A stretch of 64,000 nt of DNA. Source: Tannerellaceae bacterium (GTDB taxonomy: Bacteria > Bacteroidota > Bacteroidia > Bacteroidales > Tannerellaceae). Positions 9,520 through 18,843 of the stretch are shown here, in pieces. The position numbers were made by a program, and so were the translations under genes. Position 1 is the first letter of the stretch. Every line of letters starts with the position of its first letter. The notes below the pieces were generated by a model. It ran no database searches, was not told where the DNA came from, and worked only from the letters and a program-made list of their open reading frames with translations. The stretch is taken from positions 62,001 to 126,000 of the forward strand of contig JAIRPK010000040.1 in the NCBI GenBank assembly GCA_031257015.1, in the 5' to 3' direction.

Positions 9520-9745
9520 AAGGAATGGCTACAATGAGACGCGAGGTTTTCCAGGAAGAAATTGTTGCGATACAATGGGGTGCGAGATTTTCTCGGAAGA
9601 GATTGTTGCGATACAATGAAGTGCGAGGTTTTCCCGGAAAAGATTGTTGCGACACAATGAGGCGCGGGGATTTCAAGGAATATATTGCTGTGCTACAATG
9701 AGGCGCGAGGTTTTCCCGGAAGAGATTGTTGCGATACAATGATAT
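9520..9745. repeat. Tandem array, 41 bp unit, about 5.5 copies
   Basis: Units start at 9520, 9561, 9602, 9643, 9684 and 9725 with an exact 41-base step. Each contains ATTGTTGCGATACAAT (ATTGT/ACAAT inverted) followed by a GCGAGGTTTTCCCGGAAGA-like part. Copies differ at several positions, so the array is not a recent duplication. Because 41 is not a multiple of three, the 96-codon ORF that runs through it on the minus strand has no repeat-encoded periodicity in one frame and is not considered coding. Confidence 0.9.
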
Positions 9746-9800
9746 GCGGGAGTTTCTCGCGAGATTTTTCGGGAATCAAATCTGACGGAAGCGAGGTGGA

Positions 9801-9852
9801 GATAAAAAGAAATCGGGAAGCGGAAGGTGTTTTACTTTTCCGTTTCCCGATT
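9801..9852 (-). terminator. Terminator after nhaD
   Basis: The stem AATCGGGAA...TTCCCGATT (9811-9852, extended by CGGAA/TTCCG with one mismatch) is followed on the minus strand by TTTCTTTTTAT. It lies 67 bases beyond the nhaD stop codon. Confidence 0.8.
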
Positions 9853-9918
9853 GTAGATGATATGGCTACTGAAATAAATGCTTTTTGAGGCTTGCGGAGT
9901 ATGAATTTGCTCGACGGC

Positions 9919-11331
9919 TCAGCTGTTGAACGCTAAAAATGTCAAGGCTCCGGCCAAGTAGCCGCTAAAGGCCAGCAAACTGAATTTTTTTGCATAGTAT
10001 GTAAATTCAATCTTTTCCATTCCCATGACAATGACGCCAGTGGCTGAGCCGATGATGAGAAGGCTGCCGCCGGTCACGCCGCAATATGTCAGGAATGTCC
10101 AGAAACCGCCGTCGGCAACGAAGTATTGGGCATTTGCCGCGACTGAATCGACTGCTTGAATGGGGTACATGCCTATCGTGGCTGCAACCAGAGCGACGTT
10201 GTCCACGCAGGAGGAAAGGATGCCGATAAGGAAACTGGTCAGGTAAGGCGCGTGAATGTGTGCGTCAAGGAAGTTGGACATTAGCGACAGGTGACCTGAT
10301 GTTTCGAGTGCGCCAACGCTCATCAAAATGCCAAGGAAGAAGAAGATGGTTGCCAAATCGACATTGGGAAGGAGCGTTATCACGCGCATTTTTCGCGATT
10401 CGCGCATGTGCCTCATACGGCTGTACATAATGTCTGTATAGAACCAAAGGACGGCCAGCCCCATGAGCACGCCAAGAAAGGGAGGCAAGGCGGTCAGGTT
10501 TTGGAACACGGGAACGAGTGCGAGGGAAAGGACGCCGATTATAAGTATTATTCTGCGTGCCGAGGCGGGGATCGTCGGTACGACTTCATTCACGACTCGT
10601 TCTTCGGGAGTTGGCTTGCGCATGGTTTCGCTTTTTTTGAAGAGGATGAAAGTGGCGATGGTCAGCGGGATGAGCAGATGTGCAAGCGCTGGGAGGAAGA
10701 CGTGGGTTATCTGGTGCAGAGGGGTGATGTTCTTACCGACCCAGAGGAGAATGGTTGTGACGTCGCCTATGGGTGAAAAGCTTCCACCTGCATTGGCGGC
10801 GATGATGATCATGCAGGCATATTTCAGTCTGTCGGCACGGTCGAATACCAGCTTCCGCAATACGGCCATCAGAACGATGGCGGCGGCCATGTTGTCAAGT
10901 AACGGGGCGAGGAAGAAGGCGGTCAGGCAGATCCACCAGAGGAGCTTGCGCTTGTTCGTCGTCGCGATGAAGTCTGAAATAGACAGGAAGCCGCCGTGCT
11001 TGTCAACGAGATCGACAATCAGAATGGCGCCCATGACGAAGAATAGCGTTTCGGTTACGTTGCCAAGATTGAAGATTATCGCCCGGTTGGTAATGAAATT
11101 AATGAACTGCTCATGGTAGGGAAGGAGTTCCATGCCGGGGTTGTACTTGAGAAATTCTTGAAAGATGTGGTTGGGACGTGCTACGAAAATGTTGTACGCA
11201 TCGAGCATTAAAATTATCCACAAAATGATGGCCATCACCAGCGCTACTGCTGCCTTGTTGACGTTCAGCTTGTCTTCCAAAGCGATTGCTATAATACCTA
11301 AAATAAAAATAACAGGGATAACGATAAACAT
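9919..11331 (-). CDS. nhaD: Na+/H+ antiporter, NhaD family
   Basis: The 470-residue integral membrane protein has about a dozen hydrophobic segments. The family signature ANAGGSFSPIGDVTTILLW and the LAPLLDNMAAAIVLM segment are both present, and a second half repeat (SCVDNVALVAATIGM) supports the ion-transporter (IT) superfamily fold. NhaD exchanges cytoplasmic Na+ or Li+ for protons and serves pH and sodium homeostasis. Length is normal for the family. A TATATTTG box at 11374-11367 lies 36 bases before the start and a terminator follows, so it is probably a single-gene transcript. No truncation or frameshift was seen. Confidence 0.93.
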   Translation of the reverse strand: MFIVIPVIFILGIIAIALEDKLNVNKAAVALVMAIILWIILMLDAYNIFVARPNHIFQEFLKYNPGMELLPYHEQFINFITNRAIIFNLGNVTETLFFVMGAILIVDLVDKHGGFLSISDFIATTNKRKLLWWICLTAFFLAPLLDNMAAAIVLMAVLRKLVFDRADRLKYACMIIIAANAGGSFSPIGDVTTILLWVGKNITPLHQITHVFLPALAHLLIPLTIATFILFKKSETMRKPTPEERVVNEVVPTIPASARRIILIIGVLSLALVPVFQNLTALPPFLGVLMGLAVLWFYTDIMYSRMRHMRESRKMRVITLLPNVDLATIFFFLGILMSVGALETSGHLSLMSNFLDAHIHAPYLTSFLIGILSSCVDNVALVAATIGMYPIQAVDSVAANAQYFVADGGFWTFLTYCGVTGGSLLIIGSATGVIVMGMEKIEFTYYAKKFSLLAFSGYLAGALTFLAFNS

Positions 11332-11409
11332 AATATTTGCCTTTTGTTTAATTAATTAAAACCGCTCAAATATAGTAAAAATCAAGGTTTGTAACGCTCC
11401 AAAATGAAT

Positions 11410-11448
11410 GGCGCGAAGCGTATTGAATATGCTTCGCGCCTTCTTTTT
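11410..11448. terminator. Hairpin between GH97 gene and nhaD
   Basis: A perfect 10 bp GC-rich stem GGCGCGAAGC/GCTTCGCGCC (11410-11419 with 11431-11440) has a T-run on the plus side (TTCTTTTT) and only ATTCATTTT on the minus side. It lies just after the stop of the minus-strand GH97 gene and probably ends that transcript. Confidence 0.65.
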
Positions 11449-11486
11449 CAGGCATTGAACGCGGAGGTTCGGGGGTACTGTCCTGC

Positions 11487-13478
11487 TTATTCGAGAACTG
11501 CCGCAAAGCCGCCGTTGCGGGCAAGTCGGACATGTATTTTATCGCCGCGTTTTACGTCCTTACGGTTGACGTCGTAGTCCATAGCCTGGCGTTCGGCGTT
11601 CGGGCCATCTTCAAAGGCTGTCATGCGGAATGTTTTTCCCTGGGGGAGGAAGTCGAGAGCGAGGTCGAACTCGCGTATTTTCTCGGCATTGTTGGCGATG
11701 CCGCCGATCCACCATTTGTCTCCGTGCCTCTTGGCAACAATAGCGTATTGTCCGGCTTCGGCTGCGAGGGCATGTGTTTCGTCCCACGTGACGGGCGTGC
11801 TGAAGATAAAGGATGCGCAATCAGGATTCTGGTCAAATTGCCTCGGACTGTCGGCTATCATTTGGAGGCCGCTTTCAAAGAGTATGTAGTAAGCGATATG
11901 GTGAACGCGGGTTCCTACGGTCACGAGGTTTGAGCCTAATCCGTTGCGAGCATTTTCCGGCTGGACATTGAGCATCGAACCCGGAGTGAAGGACATTGGC
12001 CCCATTACGCCACGCATGAACGGGAAGAAAAGACTGTTGTCCGGCGTAGCGCGAAGACCGTTCTCCAATCCCATTACGCCTTCATAGGAGAGAATGTTCG
12101 GGTAGCGGTATTCCAGTCCGGTCGGTTTGTATGAGCCATGCAGTTCGACCAGCAGTTTGTATTTGGCGGCTTCCTTGGCGGCACGTTCGTAGAAGTGGGT
12201 GATCACCTGGTCGCTCCTGTCCATGAAGTCTATCTTGAAACCTTTGATGCCCATGTTGGCGAAATGCTCAAACAGGTTGAAGCTGTCGTCGTCAAAATCT
12301 TCGTTTATGCCGGCATAGGTAATCCACAGGATAAGGCCAACATTTTTTTCGTTTCCATAGCGGATGAGTTCGGGCATATCGACTTCGGGAATGATTTCCT
12401 TCGGGTGCGCCCTGTTCTTTGACCAGCCTTCGTCGAGGATGAGGTAGGGGATTTTGTTGCGGGAGGCGAAGTCAATATAGTGCTTGTAAGCAGCGGTATT
12501 GACGCCGGCTTTATAGTTCACTTCCGGACCATAATCCACCCATCGGTTAATCCAGTCCCACATCACCAGGCCGGGTTTAATCCACGAAACGTCGTTGAGG
12601 GTGTTCTGAGGCGAGAGGCGGCAAACCATAGTGCTCTCAATCAGCTGTCCATCACGTTTGGCAATAATGAACCAGCGCCAGGGGAAATCGCGGGTTCCTG
12701 CTGTGCGGGCGATATAATCGGCTTCCTTCGTAACGATGAGGCTCATGCCTCGCTCGTCGTAAGCTGTTTCCACAGGAACGCGGGGATAGATGGAGCGCAC
12801 GCCGTTCCTGGCTCCGATACCTTTAACAAACGTATGTGGATAATCATCGACATTGGTTTCAGATACAAGTATTTTCACGCCTTTGCGAGTATCTATGAGG
12901 ACTGGCAGGACGGACATGTCGTCTTTTACCTGCCATTTTTTCGATTCGACTTGCGAATAAGGATCCTCGTATACGGATGCGAAGCCGCGTTTGCCCGGAC
13001 ATTGCAGTTGCAACAGATAATCGCCGGGGAAATACATGTTGAAGTCCTCGTTCATTACATCAATGGTTTCTTTCTTGCTGGTGATGAAGCGATAGGCAAC
13101 ACCATCGTCAAAGGCGCGGAACTCAACCGAGTAATCGCCTTTAAAATTCAGCTTCAACTGGTTGTATTTATTCTCGACAGTTGAAAATTTAAAGGGGACA
13201 ACAGGTTTGACAGTCGTATTGACCGAAGAATGTTTCTGCCCTGTCAGGCGAGGGTTTAATCCCAGCGTTTCGTTGCGAAGCTGGAGTTGCATTTCATTGT
13301 TTTGCAGCACAGGCTCATTATTGTTATAAACAGTATAACTGATTCTGTCGCCCAGGGATACCTCCACGCGGATACTTCCGTCAGGAGAGGTCAGATCGAT
13401 TGTTTTTTGTTGTGCCTGCATCCCTGTTCCATTTAACAGGATGAAGGCAATCAGTAAGGTAAAAACTTTATTTCTCAT
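11487..13478 (-). CDS. Glycoside hydrolase family 97 (alpha-glucosidase/alpha-galactosidase type)
   Basis: The 663-residue protein has a signal peptide (to about QAQQ at residue 24) and is periplasmic or surface-exposed. An N-terminal beta-sandwich (about residues 25-280, ending in DFPWRWFIIAKRD) precedes the catalytic (beta/alpha)8 barrel with PYLILDEGWS, GLILWITYAG and GFKIDFMDRSDQ. The family includes inverting glucosidases such as SusB and retaining galactosidases. In the retaining subgroup the nucleophile is an Asp on this strand, and Asp417 of KIDFMD occupies that place, so a retaining alpha-galactosidase-like enzyme is favoured. No SusC/D neighbours are present. Its promoter at 13510-13539 is well formed. 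Confidence 0.92.
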   Translation of the reverse strand: MRNKVFTLLIAFILLNGTGMQAQQKTIDLTSPDGSIRVEVSLGDRISYTVYNNNEPVLQNNEMQLQLRNETLGLNPRLTGQKHSSVNTTVKPVVPFKFSTVENKYNQLKLNFKGDYSVEFRAFDDGVAYRFITSKKETIDVMNEDFNMYFPGDYLLQLQCPGKRGFASVYEDPYSQVESKKWQVKDDMSVLPVLIDTRKGVKILVSETNVDDYPHTFVKGIGARNGVRSIYPRVPVETAYDERGMSLIVTKEADYIARTAGTRDFPWRWFIIAKRDGQLIESTMVCRLSPQNTLNDVSWIKPGLVMWDWINRWVDYGPEVNYKAGVNTAAYKHYIDFASRNKIPYLILDEGWSKNRAHPKEIIPEVDMPELIRYGNEKNVGLILWITYAGINEDFDDDSFNLFEHFANMGIKGFKIDFMDRSDQVITHFYERAAKEAAKYKLLVELHGSYKPTGLEYRYPNILSYEGVMGLENGLRATPDNSLFFPFMRGVMGPMSFTPGSMLNVQPENARNGLGSNLVTVGTRVHHIAYYILFESGLQMIADSPRQFDQNPDCASFIFSTPVTWDETHALAAEAGQYAIVAKRHGDKWWIGGIANNAEKIREFDLALDFLPQGKTFRMTAFEDGPNAERQAMDYDVNRKDVKRGDKIHVRLARNGGFAAVLE

Positions 13479-13509
13479 TATATATAAGTTATTTAAATTA
13501 TTATAATCG

Positions 13510-13539
13510 CAAAGATAGCATACATTGTTCTCAGGGCAA
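13510..13539 (-). promoter_or_regulatory. Promoter of the GH97 gene
   Basis: On the minus strand TTG (13539-13537), a 19-base spacer and TATCTTTG (13517-13510) match the Bacteroidetes promoter exactly. The start codon is about 30 bases downstream. Confidence 0.8.
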
Positions 13540-13604
13540 ACGCATTAAAAGTCGCACATATAATATTCCGAAAACAATTGTGTTTTTTGCGGGGGAGTGG
13601 GTTA

Positions 13605-13671
13605 TCCGAAAGAAAAAAGCCGAATCGGTTTACCTTGTCTTGCGGGGAGAGAGCGAAGGTAAACCGATTCG
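13605..13671 (-). terminator. Strong terminator of the lysS-gpsA-pgi-HAD operon
   Basis: A perfect 16 bp stem (13621-13636 with 13656-13671) is followed on the minus strand by GGCTTTTTTCTTTC. It lies 35 bases after the HAD gene, at the end of the operon. Confidence 0.9.
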
Positions 13672-13705
13672 ACTTGTATGAAATTATGGAATAGGGATGG
13701 GGAAT

Positions 13706-14395
13706 TTATGCGTCTTGAGGCGTATTGAGATATTCGACAATGTGGGCAATATGGTTCGCCAGGCTTGGCATGTCATGGTAAAGGACGTCAGCGCCGGCCT
13801 CAAAAAGCATGTCGTCCGGCAGCGGGCCGGTGTTTACTGCAATGGTGTATATGCCGGCGGCTACGGCGGACTGAACTCCGAGCGGGGCGTTTTCAACAAC
13901 GATGGCTTCGCAGGCTTCTACTCCAGCTTTTCGCAACGCAGTGAGGTAAGGTTCGGGATGGGGCTTGCCGACTTTTACGTCAAAGCTTGTGATCATTTTA
14001 GTGCGATTGAAATAGCCGTCGAAGTCGGCTGTGACTTTATCTATGAGGCCATGTTGGCCGGAGCCGGTTACGATGAGCATGTCCAAGTTGAGTTTTTTGA
14101 CATTTTCGAGCACGTCGCGGATGCCTTCTATGATTTGGCCGTTGAAATACTTGGAGAAAAGCCTGGCTTTTTCGGCATACAAGTCGTTTATCTCCTGTTG
14201 GGTAGCATCATGGCCGTATGTTGCCTGATAGAGCTTGTTGATTATGCTGCTGCCTATACGCCCTTCCCAAAGGTAGATGTCATTGGGGGCTAGAACGAGA
14301 TCGTACTTTTGCGCCATTTCGCTCCAAGCGCGGACGTGTGACGGCAATGAATCATATATTACTCCGTCCATGTCAAAAAGTACAGCTTTTATCAT
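13706..14395 (-). CDS. HAD-superfamily phosphatase (beta-phosphoglucomutase-like)
   Basis: The 229-residue soluble protein has HAD motif I as [10 protein letters not shown] (Asp8 nucleophile, Asp10 acid/base), motif II as VTGS, motif III Lys in [10 protein letters not shown], and motif IV as VVENAPLGV. In motif IV an Asn replaces the usual second acidic residue (often ED). A helical cap lies at about residues 16-85, as in subclass IA. Members dephosphorylate or isomerise sugar phosphates; the exact substrate cannot be read from sequence. Its ATG overlaps the pgi stop codon (ATGA), so it is translationally coupled as the last gene of the lysS-gpsA-pgi operon, which suggests a role in sugar-phosphate metabolism or damage repair. 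Confidence 0.88.
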   Translation of the reverse strand: MIKAVLFDMDGVIYDSLPSHVRAWSEMAQKYDLVLAPNDIYLWEGRIGSSIINKLYQATYGHDATQQEINDLYAEKARLFSKYFNGQIIEGIRDVLENVKKLNLDMLIVTGSGQHGLIDKVTADFDGYFNRTKMITSFDVKVGKPHPEPYLTALRKAGVEACEAIVVENAPLGVQSAVAAGIYTIAVNTGPLPDDMLFEAGADVLYHDMPSLANHIAHIVEYLNTPQDA

Positions 14396-15741
14396 TGCGC
14401 GAGGCGTTTTTTGATAATCTCTGCTTCGGTTTCGTAGCCTGGTTTGTTCAGCAGTGCGAACATGTTGTTTTTGTAAGCCTCAACGCCTGGCTGATCGAAT
14501 GGATTGACGTCGAGGATATATCCACTTATGGCGCAGGCTTTCTCAAAGAAGAAGAGAAGCTGGCCGATGTAGTACGGCGTGAGGGCGGGGAGTGAGATAT
14601 TTATTACAGGGACACCGCCGTCAACGTGCGCCAGCCTGGTTCCGAGTTCGGCCATGCGGTTAACGTCGCTTATGCGTTTGCCGGCAATGAAGTTCATGCC
14701 ATCGAGATCGTTTTTGTCTTTGGGAATGAGGACTCTTTTGGCGGGGCGTTCGATGGATATTACAGTCTCAAATATGGAACGTTCGCCTTGCTGTATCCAT
14801 TGCCCCATGGAGTGGAGGTCGGTGGTGAGATCTACGGAAGCTGGGAATATGCCTTTTCCGTCTTTTCCTTCACTTTCGCCGTATAGTTGTTTCCACCATT
14901 CGGCTATGTAATGCAGGCGTGGTTCAAAGTTTGCGAGTATTTCGGTTTTCTTTCCGGAGCGATACAGGTGGTTTCTGACAGCGGCGTATTGAAGAGCTAT
15001 GTTATCCTCGAAACCTACTGTTTTTCCAAGCCGCAGCGCCATGCTTTTTGCTCCGGACATGAGTTCGCGAATGTTTATTCCTGCAGCGGCTATGGGGAGA
15101 AGGCCTACGGGGGTAAAGACGGAGAAGCGGCCTCCAACGTTGCCCGGTATGGCGAAACTGCGGTAGCCTTCACGCTCGGTCATGGTACGGAGAGCGCCAT
15201 TGCGTGCGTCGGTTATCGTGATTATCCGCTCGCGGGCTTGCGTTACTCCGATGCTGGCCTCCAACATTTTTTTCAGGATGCGGAAGGATACGGCCGGTTC
15301 GGTGGTTGTGCCCGATTTGGATATGCTGATTATTCCGAAGGATATACCTTGGAGAATTTCGGTCAAGTCTGCCAGATAGTCTTCGCTCAGGTTGTTTCCT
15401 GCATAGAGAATGAGGGGATTGCCGTTACGGTTGAGGAGGTTGTCGAAGTGGTGGTTTATACCGTCGATTACGGCTTTGGCGCCGAGGTAGCTCCCGCCGA
15501 TTCCGACGACAACAATTACTTTGCATTGTTCACGGAGGACAGCGGCGGCGTGCTCAATTTCATCCAGGTCGCCTTCTGTGGTTGTGGTGGGGAGGCGTAG
15601 CCAGCCGAGCCATTCGCTGCCTTTGCCTTTTGACAGGTGCAAGTTTTCGAGGGCTTCTTCTGTGATTTTGCGCCATGCTGCAATCTCTTCCTCGCTCATG
15701 GATTGCATGATTTCGGCGGCGTTGAAACTAATAGATTTCAT
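14392..15741 (-). CDS. pgi: Glucose-6-phosphate isomerase
   Basis: The 449-residue cytoplasmic enzyme interconverts glucose 6-phosphate and fructose 6-phosphate. Its length fits the short bacterial type (about 450 residues, as in Bacillus). Family blocks seen are [16 protein letters not shown] near residue 80, [17 protein letters not shown] (phosphate-binding serine/threonine loop), [28 protein letters not shown] and the C-terminal [12 protein letters not shown] block with the conserved Lys. It overlaps gpsA upstream and the HAD gene downstream by 4 bases each, showing a tight operon. Confidence 0.97.
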   Translation of the reverse strand: MKSISFNAAEIMQSMSEEEIAAWRKITEEALENLHLSKGKGSEWLGWLRLPTTTTEGDLDEIEHAAAVLREQCKVIVVVGIGGSYLGAKAVIDGINHHFDNLLNRNGNPLILYAGNNLSEDYLADLTEILQGISFGIISISKSGTTTEPAVSFRILKKMLEASIGVTQARERIITITDARNGALRTMTEREGYRSFAIPGNVGGRFSVFTPVGLLPIAAAGINIRELMSGAKSMALRLGKTVGFEDNIALQYAAVRNHLYRSGKKTEILANFEPRLHYIAEWWKQLYGESEGKDGKGIFPASVDLTTDLHSMGQWIQQGERSIFETVISIERPAKRVLIPKDKNDLDGMNFIAGKRISDVNRMAELGTRLAHVDGGVPVINISLPALTPYYIGQLLFFFEKACAISGYILDVNPFDQPGVEAYKNNMFALLNKPGYETEAEIIKKRLAQ

Positions 15742-16733
15742 TTGAAAGTTTCTGTTAGGTTACGTATAATTATGGTTGATGATTTTTTGTTGTAGAGGAT
15801 GTCGTAAAGGGCATTGAGTATAGGCATGTACACTTTGTATTTTTCATTGATTTCGTGTATGCACTTTGTCCCGAAATATCCTTCGGCTATCATTTCCATT
15901 TCGAGCTGGGCAATTTGAACCGAGTAGCCTTTGCCAATCATGGTACCGAAGATGCGGTTCCGGCTGAAGCGGGAGTAGGCAGTTACGAGCAAATCGCCGA
16001 GATAGACGGAGCTGTCTATGTCGCGGGGAATGTCACTTACGGCGTCGATGAATCGGCGCATTTCCTGCACGGCGTTGGAGAGGAATACAGCCTGGAAATT
16101 GTCTCCGTATTTCATACCGTGGCATATTCCGGCAACGATTGAATAGACGTTCTTCAATACGGAGGCGTATTCTATTCCGGTTACGTCGCGGCAGATTGTG
16201 TTTTTCAAGTATGTATTTCTGAATACGCCGGCAAGAGGTTCTATTCTGGCGGGGTCGGTGCAGGCGAGGGTGATGAAGGAAAGCCGTTCGAGGGCTATTT
16301 CTTCCGCATGGCAAGGACCGCCGACAACGGCTATGTTCTCAGGAGGGACGTCATAGTATTCGGTGAAGTAATTCGTGATTAGCATGTTTTCGTCCGGAAC
16401 CAGGCCTTTGACTGCCGATATGATGAATTTGTCTTTGAGGGGGGCTTTTATCTTTTCAAGGTGTTGCTTGAGGAATGGGGAAGGGATGGCAAAAATAAGC
16501 GTATCCGATTCGGTTATCGCCTGGTTGATGTTTGAATAGAAGTCTATTTTGTTGATGTCAAATTGTATGCCTGTCAGATAACCGGGGTTATGCCCTGCGG
16601 CTTTAAAATCATCTATTTGGTCGGGGCGTCTCATGTACCAGTTGAGGCTTTTCTGCGTAGATAGAATGATTTTGGCCAGGGCGGTCGCCCAGCTGCCGCC
16701 TCCCATTATGGCTATTTTACCCGGCATGTTCAT
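15738..16733 (-). CDS. gpsA: Glycerol-3-phosphate dehydrogenase [NAD(P)+]
   Basis: The 331-residue enzyme reduces dihydroxyacetone phosphate to sn-glycerol 3-phosphate, the head-group precursor of phospholipids. A Rossmann motif [12 protein letters not shown] lies at the N-terminus, the substrate-binding block [12 protein letters not shown] in the middle, and the catalytic-lysine region [17 protein letters not shown] after it. It overlaps the end of lysS by 17 bases; a second ATG two codons in would also serve as start. The stop codon overlaps pgi (4 bases). Length is normal. Confidence 0.96.
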   Translation of the reverse strand: MNMPGKIAIMGGGSWATALAKIILSTQKSLNWYMRRPDQIDDFKAAGHNPGYLTGIQFDINKIDFYSNINQAITESDTLIFAIPSPFLKQHLEKIKAPLKDKFIISAVKGLVPDENMLITNYFTEYYDVPPENIAVVGGPCHAEEIALERLSFITLACTDPARIEPLAGVFRNTYLKNTICRDVTGIEYASVLKNVYSIVAGICHGMKYGDNFQAVFLSNAVQEMRRFIDAVSDIPRDIDSSVYLGDLLVTAYSRFSRNRIFGTMIGKGYSVQIAQLEMEMIAEGYFGTKCIHEINEKYKVYMPILNALYDILYNKKSSTIIIRNLTETFK

Positions 16734-18282
16734 CGTCGTCTGGCTCTGAGGGGTTGTCGGTGGAGGTGCGTTCGGGGCGCATCTGGGGGAAGAGGAGGAC
16801 TTCTTGGATACTTTCCTGGCCGGTGAGGAACATTACCAGGCGATCCATGCCGATGCCCATCCCGCTTGTGGGGGGCATCCCGTATTCGAGGGCGCGAAGG
16901 AAATCGCTGTCTATGTACATGGCTTCGTCGTCGCCTTTTTCGGTTAAGGCCAGTTGCTCTTCAAAGCGGGAACGCTGGTCGACAGGATCGTTTAGTTCCG
17001 AATAGGCGTTGGCTATTTCTTTTCCGCAAATCATGAGTTCAAAGCGTTCGGTGAGCTGGGGGTTCGTGCGGTGGCGCTTGGTGAGAGGGGACATTTCGAC
17101 CGGATAATCGGTGATGAAGGTGGGCTGAATATAGTTTGATTCGCATTTTTCGCCGAAGATGGCATCTATCAGCTTGCCTTTGCCCATTGTCGGGTCTTGC
17201 TCGACGCCTAAAGAGCGACATGCTTCTCTTAATTGTGCTTCGCTCATGCCGGATATGTCAATGCCGGTGTGCTCCTTGATGGAGTCTGTCATTGAGATGC
17301 GTTTGTAGGGGGCGGCGAAGCTGATTTCTTTGTCGGCGAAGCGGACTGTGGTTGTGCCGTGAACGTCGAGGCATATTTTTTCGAGGAGTTTTTCGGTGAA
17401 GCTCATCATCCAGTTATAATCCTTGTAGGCTACGTATATTTCCATGCACGTAAATTCAGGATTATGGGTGCGGTCCATGCCTTCGTTGCGGAAGTTGCGA
17501 CTAAATTCATAGACGCCTTCAAAGCCTCCGACAATGAGGCGTTTTAGATATAGTTCGTTGGCGATGCGAAGGTAGAGGTCGATGTCGAGAGCGTTGTGGT
17601 GAGTGATGAACGGGCGGGCGGCGGCTCCTCCGGGGATGCTCTGAAGGACAGGGGTATCGACTTCCAGGTAACCATGGGTGTTGAAGTATTCGCGCATGGA
17701 ATTGAAGATTTTCGTCCGCTTGAGGAATACGTCTTTTACGCCTTCGTTGACGATTAAATCGACGTAGCGCCGGCGGTAGCGCTGTTCGGGGTCGTTGAAT
17801 CCGTCGTAAACGATTCCGTCTTTCTTTTTCACTATCGGAAGCGGACGGAGGGCTTTGGACAAAAGTGTGAGTTCTTGAGCGTGAATGGAGATTTCGCCCA
17901 TTTGCGTCCGGAATACATAACCTTTTATGCCGATAATGTCGCCTATATCCAATAATTTTTTGAATACGGTATTGTAGGCTTCCTTGTCTTCGCCGGGGCA
18001 AATGTCGTCGCGGGTGATATAGATTTGGATGCGGCCATGGGCGTCGAGGAGTTCGACGAACGAGGCTTTGCCCATGATGCGGCGGCTCATTATGCGACCG
18101 GCAACGGAGACTTGCATGGCGTCCGGACCTGTTGCCTGGTCATTGAAGCTGGATTTTATCTCGGCAGAGTATGCGGTTATTTTGTATTCGGCGGCGGGAT
18201 AGGGTTCTATGCCTGCTTGCCGCAATTGTTCGAGGCTGTTGCGCCTGAATATTTCCTGTTCACTTAGTCCGATTGGATTCAT
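16717..18282 (-). CDS. lysS: Lysyl-tRNA synthetase (class II)
   Basis: The 521-residue enzyme charges tRNA-Lys. It has the OB-fold anticodon-binding domain (about residues 55-165, with [21 protein letters not shown]), class II motif 1 near [20 protein letters not shown], motif 2 [20 protein letters not shown], and motif 3 [19 protein letters not shown]. The C-terminus carries a short acidic tail ([11 protein letters not shown]). It is the first gene of the lysS-gpsA-pgi-HAD operon, an order I know from other Bacteroidales. A TATCTTTG -7 box lies at 18319-18312, about 30 bases before the ATG. Confidence 0.97.
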   Translation of the reverse strand: MNPIGLSEQEIFRRNSLEQLRQAGIEPYPAAEYKITAYSAEIKSSFNDQATGPDAMQVSVAGRIMSRRIMGKASFVELLDAHGRIQIYITRDDICPGEDKEAYNTVFKKLLDIGDIIGIKGYVFRTQMGEISIHAQELTLLSKALRPLPIVKKKDGIVYDGFNDPEQRYRRRYVDLIVNEGVKDVFLKRTKIFNSMREYFNTHGYLEVDTPVLQSIPGGAAARPFITHHNALDIDLYLRIANELYLKRLIVGGFEGVYEFSRNFRNEGMDRTHNPEFTCMEIYVAYKDYNWMMSFTEKLLEKICLDVHGTTTVRFADKEISFAAPYKRISMTDSIKEHTGIDISGMSEAQLREACRSLGVEQDPTMGKGKLIDAIFGEKCESNYIQPTFITDYPVEMSPLTKRHRTNPQLTERFELMICGKEIANAYSELNDPVDQRSRFEEQLALTEKGDDEAMYIDSDFLRALEYGMPPTSGMGIGMDRLVMFLTGQESIQEVLLFPQMRPERTSTDNPSEPDDDEHAG

Positions 18283-18465
18283 TTCTTTTTATTATTTATA
18301 TTAATGAGTGGCAAAGATACGGTTTTTAGATTTTAGAGCTTTGCTTTTGGGGCTTGGAGTTTAGTTTTTGTTTTCTGCCACGGGCTTCAATTTGAAACAG
18401 GAAGAGGCGGAAGAGTTGAGAAATTCCTTTTTGCCGCGCATTTAGATATTAAAAGCGGGATATTT

Positions 18466-18545
18466 TCCGGAGCTGGCGCACATACTCCTGGAGCTGGTGC
18501 CGACACTTCCGGAGCTGGTGCCCACGCTTCCGGAAATGATGCGGA
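18466..18545. repeat. Tandem array B, 21 bp unit, about 3.8 copies
   Basis: Units start at 18466, 18487, 18508 and 18529 and follow TCCGGAGCTGGTGCCCACAC with substitutions. The reverse complement (GTGTCGGCACCAGCTCCGG) is clearly related to the units of array C at 23179-23290, so the two arrays are inverted relatives. Confidence 0.85.
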
Positions 18546-18774
18546 TTCTAATGTTCGTAGTTTCTTTTTTCTGTTCGCTTGTGTTTCTCTTTTGGGAGGA
18601 AAGGCATAAGCTTTGAAGATTTGAGTTTGCGCTAATGGTTGTCAAATATTCTGAAGTTTTTCCGGGGGCGAGAGCAATATTATTGCCTGGGGGAAAAGAT
18701 GCCGCCCACGTTTTTTTTGTTTCTACTACGCAAGCGGTTAAAAGAGGGCTTTGTCTAATCATTATTTTAATGAT

Positions 18775-18819
18775 GGAACAAAAAAGACACGGAGGAAAAA
18801 ATGATAAACCTCCGTGTCT
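18775..18819 (-). terminator. Terminator of the acyl-CoA ligase gene
   Basis: A perfect 11 bp stem AGACACGGAGG/CCTCCGTGTCT (18785-18795 with 18809-18819) is followed on the minus strand by TTTTTTG. It lies 24 bases after the stop codon. Confidence 0.9.
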
Positions 18820-18843
18820 GCCGCGACTGAACTGTATGAACAA

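Larger units (their letters stand above)
18283..18843. other. Intergenic stretch with repeat array B and a terminator
   Basis: This 561-base gap holds the lysS promoter, a 21 bp tandem array (18466-18545) and the terminator of the acyl-CoA ligase gene. The ORFs crossing it (such as 18442-18843 minus) have no recognisable domain, and I consider them chance. Confidence 0.6.

Noticed and set aside
9449..9739. 96-codon minus-strand ORF with repeated LYRNNLFRENLAPHC
   Set aside because: It runs through the 41 bp array. The period is not a multiple of three, so the apparent peptide repeats recur only by frame cycling; no RBS or domain.
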